64,000 nt of DNA from Streptomyces sp. BK239 (GTDB lineage: Bacteria; Actinomycetota; Actinomycetes; Streptomycetales; Streptomycetaceae): positions 434,001 through 498,000 of the forward strand of contig NZ_SHKS01000006.1 of the NCBI RefSeq assembly GCF_004217285.1, written 5' to 3'. Below the pieces are notes generated by a model. That model saw only the letters and a list, made by a program, of their open reading frames with translations. It ran no database searches and was not told the origin of the DNA. Shown piece by piece: positions 60,624 through 64,000 of the stretch. The position numbers and the translations under genes are program-made. Positions within the stretch are counted from its first letter, which is position 1; every line of letters starts with the position of its first letter.

Positions 60624-61301
60624 ATGACCCGAGTACTGCTCGCCGAGGACGACGCGTCCATCTCGGAGCCGCTGGCCCGTGCCCTGCGCCGGGAAGGGTA
60701 CGAGGTCGAGGTGCGTGAGGACGGACCGTCCGCGCTGGACGCCGGCATACAGGGCGGCGTCGACCTGGTCGTGCTGGACCTCGGTCTGCCCGGCATGGAC
60801 GGCCTGGAGGTGGCGCGCAGACTGCGGGCCGAGGGCCACGCCATCCCCATCCTCATCCTCACCGCCCGCGCCGACGAGGTGGACACCGTCGTCGGCCTGG
60901 ACGCGGGCGCCGACGACTACGTCACCAAGCCCTTCCGCCTCGCCGAGCTGCTCGCCCGGGTCCGGGCCCTGCTGCGGCGCGGCTCCACCGAACCCCAGCA
61001 GCCGCCCGCCACCCACGGCGTGCGCATCGACGTCGAGTCGCACCGCGCCTGGATGGGCGACGAGGAGCTCCAGCTCACCGCCAAGGAGTTCGACCTGCTG
61101 CGGGTGCTGGTGCGGGACGCCGGGCGCGTGGTCACCCGGGACCAGCTGATGCGCGAGGTGTGGGACACCACCTGGTGGTCGTCCACCAAGACCCTCGACA
61201 TGCACATCTCCTGGCTGCGCAAGAAGCTCGGCGACGACGCGGCGAACCCCCGGTACATCGCCACCGTGCGGGGCGTGGGCTTCCGGTTCGAGAAGAGCTG
61301 A
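60624..61301 (+). CDS. Two-component response regulator, OmpR/PhoB family
   Basis: A 225-residue regulator. The receiver domain has the acidic pair ED (8-9), phospho-acceptor D52 in VVLDLGLPGMDG, T80 and K102 in DYVTKPF. The C-terminal winged helix (about 128-223) has LTAKEFDLLRVLVRDAGRVVTRDQL and the wing YIATVRGVGFRFE. The ATG is only 6 bp after TACCAT (60612-60617), which fits a leaderless promoter. The sensor kinase follows 61 bp downstream. The signal is unknown; it corresponds by position to an uncharacterised S. coelicolor pair. Confidence 0.94.
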   Translation: MTRVLLAEDDASISEPLARALRREGYEVEVREDGPSALDAGIQGGVDLVVLDLGLPGMDGLEVARRLRAEGHAIPILILTARADEVDTVVGLDAGADDYVTKPFRLAELLARVRALLRRGSTEPQQPPATHGVRIDVESHRAWMGDEELQLTAKEFDLLRVLVRDAGRVVTRDQLMREVWDTTWWSSTKTLDMHISWLRKKLGDDAANPRYIATVRGVGFRFEKS

Positions 61302-61362
61302 ACGCCCCGCCGGGGCGGGGCACCCGCACCCCGTCCCGTGAAGTCACCGCCCGGAGGGCCCC

Positions 61363-62637
61363 GTGCGTCGCCGTCTGATCCAGTCCACCCTCGCCGTCGT
61401 GCTCGTCGTGATCGCCGTGTTCGGGGTCTCCCTCGTCATCGTCGAGACCCGCACGATCAGCAACAGCGCGCAGGAACGCGTGGACCTGGAGGCGGCGCGG
61501 CTCGCCAGCATCGTCGACAGCCGGCTCCTCGGTGCCGGGAGCGTCGACGCGGAGGTCCTGAGCGGCCAGCTCACCCAGGAGCGGTACGCGGTGATCCGCA
61601 TCCCCGGCAAACCCGCCATCGAGGTCGGCTCCCGGCCCGACGGCGACGTCATCCGCGGCGACGCGCGGGGCGAGGAGGGCGAGAGCGTCGTCGTCGAGGA
61701 GCCGCGCTCCTCCGTGACGCGTGAGGTCGGCCGCACGTTCCTGATCATCGCGCTGGTGGCGCTGCTCGCCGTGATCGCCGCCGTGCTCCTCGCCATCCGC
61801 CAGGCCAACCGGCTCGCCTCCCCCCTCACCGACCTCGCCGAGACCGCGGAACGCCTCGGCTCCGGCGACCCCCGGCCCCGCCACAAGCGCTACGGCGTCC
61901 CCGAGCTGGACCGCGTCGCCGACGTGCTGGACGCCTCCGCCGAACGCATCGCCCGGATGCTCACCGCCGAACGCCGGCTCGCCGCCGACGCCTCCCACCA
62001 GCTGCGCACCCCGCTCACCGCCCTGTCCATGCGCCTGGAGGAGATCACCCTCACCGACGACCCGGACACGGTGAAGGACGAGGCGACGATCGCGCTCACC
62101 CAGGTGGAACGCCTCACGGACGTCGTCGAACGCCTGCTGACCAACTCACGCGACCCCCGCACCGGCTCCGCCGTCACCTTCGACCTCGACGAGGTCATCC
62201 AGCAGCAGCTCGCCGAGTGGCGCCCCGCCTACCGCAGCGCGGGCCGCGCCATCGTCAGCTCCGGCAAACGCCATCTGCGGGCGGTCGGCACACCCGGCGC
62301 GGTCGCCCAGGTGCTCGCGGCCCTGATCGAGAACTCCCTGATGCACGGCGGCGGCACCGTCGCGCTGCGCACCCGCGTCACCGGCAACCAGGCCGTCATC
62401 GAGGTCACCGACGAGGGCTCGGGCGTCCCCGCCGACCTGGGCGCGCGGATCTTCGAGCGGGCCATCAGTGGCCGCAACTCCACGGGCATCGGCCTCGCCG
62501 TCGCCCGTGACCTGGCGGAGGCCGACGGCGGCCGGCTGGAGATGCTCCAGGCCCAGCCCCCGGTCTTCGGCCTGTTCCTGTCCCGCACGGCCCCGTCGAA
62601 GAGGCCCGCGACGGACGACGAACCCACGGTGCGCTGA
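61363..62637 (+). CDS. Two-component sensor histidine kinase
   Basis: A 424-residue membrane kinase. Span 1 about 6-28 (TLAVVLVVIAVFGVSLVIV), an extracytoplasmic loop of about 90 residues, span 2 about 124-148 (FLIIALVALLAVIAAVLLAI), HAMP (about 149-200), phospho-acceptor H212 in DASHQLRTPLTAL, N-box LIENSLMHGG, G1 DEGSGVP and G2 STGIGLAVARDLAE. GTG with CGGAGGG upstream. Partner of the regulator at 60624. The modest sensor loop lacks a recognisable ligand domain. Confidence 0.94.
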   Translation: MRRRLIQSTLAVVLVVIAVFGVSLVIVETRTISNSAQERVDLEAARLASIVDSRLLGAGSVDAEVLSGQLTQERYAVIRIPGKPAIEVGSRPDGDVIRGDARGEEGESVVVEEPRSSVTREVGRTFLIIALVALLAVIAAVLLAIRQANRLASPLTDLAETAERLGSGDPRPRHKRYGVPELDRVADVLDASAERIARMLTAERRLAADASHQLRTPLTALSMRLEEITLTDDPDTVKDEATIALTQVERLTDVVERLLTNSRDPRTGSAVTFDLDEVIQQQLAEWRPAYRSAGRAIVSSGKRHLRAVGTPGAVAQVLAALIENSLMHGGGTVALRTRVTGNQAVIEVTDEGSGVPADLGARIFERAISGRNSTGIGLAVARDLAEADGGRLEMLQAQPPVFGLFLSRTAPSKRPATDDEPTVR

Positions 62638-62779
62638 CCGGGCACGGCTGGGGGTTCCGGACGGGTGCCGGGTCAGGCAGCGCCGGGCAGGGGCGCGGGA
62701 ACTGCGCGACCGCCCACGACGACCCGGCGGCGAACCGACCCGGCGGCGAAATGACCTGGCTGCCGCGAACGCCCCCCGC

Positions 62780-63328
62780 TCAGCCGACCCGCTGCCTCGC
62801 CTGCTGCTCGCGCGAGCCCTCCGCGAGCAGCGACCGGTCGTCCGGCTCCTCCGCGAGCTGCGACGGGGCCTCCTCGACGGCCCCCTGATCGGGCATCGCC
62901 CGGAACACCCACGTCCGGTACGACCAGAACCGGAACAGCGTGGCGATGCCGATACCGACGAACTTGAACACGTTGTTCTGCAGCGGGCTGTTCCACCCGA
63001 AACCGTACGTCGCGACGTACAGCAGACCGTTCTGGATGACCATCCCCACCACACTGAACAGCAGGAACAGGGTCATCTCCCGCGTGCGCCCGCTCTTGTC
63101 CAGATCCCGGTCGCGGTAGGTGAAGTAGCGGAAACCGACGTAGTTGAAGGCGATGGCGACCACGGTCGATATGACGCTGGCCCGCACCACCTGGAGATCG
63201 GTGACGTGCCGGACGAGGTTGAACACACCGAGATCGACGAGAAGCCCCGCCCCGCCCACCGCGCCGAACTTGGCGAACTCGCGGACGAGTCGTCGCAGCC
63301 GTCCTCCCCCCGAGGAACCATGTCCCAT
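62780..63328 (-). CDS. GtrA family membrane protein
   Basis: A 182-residue protein with four membrane spans typical of GtrA (FAKFGAVGGAGLLVDLGVFNLV, about 18-39; VISTVVAIAFNYVGFRYFTY; MTLFLLFSVVGMVIQNGLLYVA; FVGIGIATLFRFWSYRTWVF). The C-terminal acidic/Gln-rich tail is about 40 residues. GtrA proteins are thought to flip polyprenyl-linked sugars used in wall polysaccharide glycosylation. ATG start. Divergent from purK. A 140-bp low-complexity stretch with AGGCCGGAAAGAAGC-like repeats (63425-63500) lies between them. Confidence 0.88.
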   Translation of the reverse strand: MGHGSSGGGRLRRLVREFAKFGAVGGAGLLVDLGVFNLVRHVTDLQVVRASVISTVVAIAFNYVGFRYFTYRDRDLDKSGRTREMTLFLLFSVVGMVIQNGLLYVATYGFGWNSPLQNNVFKFVGIGIATLFRFWSYRTWVFRAMPDQGAVEEAPSQLAEEPDDRSLLAEGSREQQARQRVG

Positions 63329-63548
63329 GGTCGTACAGGCCCCCGTCCGGGTGTCGGTGTCGTCAACCCCGCCATGCTAACCACCCCACCTCCAGGTTTC
63401 CTGTGGTGCCGCTCACCGGCCCCGCTCACCGCGGCAAGAAGCCGGAAAGACGCCGGGAAGCGACGGGTAAGAGGCCGGAAAGAAGCGGTCGGGCCGCGTT
63501 CGGGAGGCGCGGAATCCGGCCGTCGCACGTGGCCGATACCCTAGGGGC

Positions 63549-64000
63549 GTGACGTTCCCGGTAGTCGGCATGGTCGGCGGAGGTCAGCTCGCTCGTATGA
63601 CACACGAGGCGGGCATTCCGTTGGGCATCAGGTTCAAGCTCCTCAGTGACACCCCCCAGGATTCCGCGGCCCAGGTGGTGAGCGATGTCGTCATCGGCGA
63701 CTACCGCGACCTGGACACGCTGCGCGAGTTCGCGCGGGGCTGCGATGTGATCACCTTCGATCACGAACATGTCCCCACCGAGCATCTGCGGGCACTGGAG
63801 GCGGACGGCATCCCCGTGCGCCCCGGCCCCGACGCGCTCGTGCACGCCCAGGACAAGGGGGTGATGCGCGCGAGACTCAGCGCCATCGGCGTGCCCTGCC
63901 CCCGGCACCGCATCGTCGCCGACCCGGCGGACGTGGCGGCCTTCGCGGCCGAGGGGGACGGCTTCCCCGTCGTCCTCAAGACCGTCCGCGGCGGCTACGA
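63549..64000 (+). CDS. purK: N5-carboxyaminoimidazole ribonucleotide synthase PurK (3' partial)
   Basis: The first 150 codons of an ATP-grasp enzyme of purine synthesis, cut by the window end. It opens FPVVGMVGGGQLARMTHEAG, the PurK N-terminal nucleotide-like fold, continues CDVITFDHEHVPTEHLRALE, HAQDKGVMRARLSAIGVPCP, and ends in the ATP-grasp strand FPVVLKTVRGGY. The reaction is ATP-dependent carboxylation of AIR; PurE should lie downstream. GTG start without ribosome site, 6 bp after TACCCT (63537-63542), again suggesting a leaderless mRNA. Confidence 0.95.
   Translation, partial: MTFPVVGMVGGGQLARMTHEAGIPLGIRFKLLSDTPQDSAAQVVSDVVIGDYRDLDTLREFARGCDVITFDHEHVPTEHLRALEADGIPVRPGPDALVHAQDKGVMRARLSAIGVPCPRHRIVADPADVAAFAAEGDGFPVVLKTVRGGY

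Overview
The window is chromosomal DNA from a Streptomyces species. It has very high G+C, codons ending almost always in G or C, many GTG starts and short GTGA/ATGA stop-start overlaps. The gene order matches the S. coelicolor core-chromosome segment running from the mfd and rpf/eno neighbourhood through ndh, cfa and the hut genes to the sigI locus (synteny from memory, not from a search). I see no insertion sequence, prophage or CRISPR array.

Layout. 1-2.9 kb: the end of a Pro/Gly-rich deaminase-toxin plus SUKH-4 fusion, and a DivIVA-like coiled-coil protein. 2.9-4.7 kb: a gene-free GC repeat field, then the leader of a MacB/FtsX-type ABC transporter (4.7-8.1 kb). 8.3-18.6 kb: mfd, a small antitoxin-like protein, an HNH lipoprotein, a GNAT enzyme, a membrane protein, a DUF1906 exported protein, a SurA-like lipoprotein, MazG and an orphan P450. 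18.8-24.8 kb: two resuscitation-promoting-factor genes (the second behind a c-di-AMP riboswitch), eno, divIC, a DUF501 gene and ppx. 25.2-32.1 kb: type II NADH dehydrogenase behind two Rex-type operators, a seven-copy ~91-bp repeat array, a cyclopropane synthase-like gene, and a second ABC cassette paralogous to the first. 32.5 kb: a tRNA-Leu with anticodon UAA, the bldA gene, the only tRNA expected to read UUA. 32.9-46 kb: pobA, a Bax-inhibitor-like protein, small proteins, a thiolase, an SGNH hydrolase, cystathionine beta-synthase, an RpiR regulator and a four-gene Roadblock cluster. 46.4-52 kb: a histidine-utilisation operon (hutU, M20 amidohydrolase, hutF, hutI). 52.2-54.6 kb: the sigI partner-switching locus. 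55.2-58.6 kb: three exported surface proteins, two with sortase-type signals. 58.7-64 kb: a POT peptide transporter, a two-component system, a GtrA protein and the start of purK.

Themes. Several clusters concern the envelope and development: Rpf hydrolases under c-di-AMP control, divIC, bldA, sortase substrates and sigI. Redox-controlled respiration (ndh) and catabolism (pobA, hut) sit between them, each with a visible candidate operator. The least explained items are the GTPase-less Roadblock cluster, the surface-protein trio with a thrice-used domain and a neocarzinostatin-like partner, the deaminase/SUKH fusion, and three separate non-coding tandem-repeat arrays.
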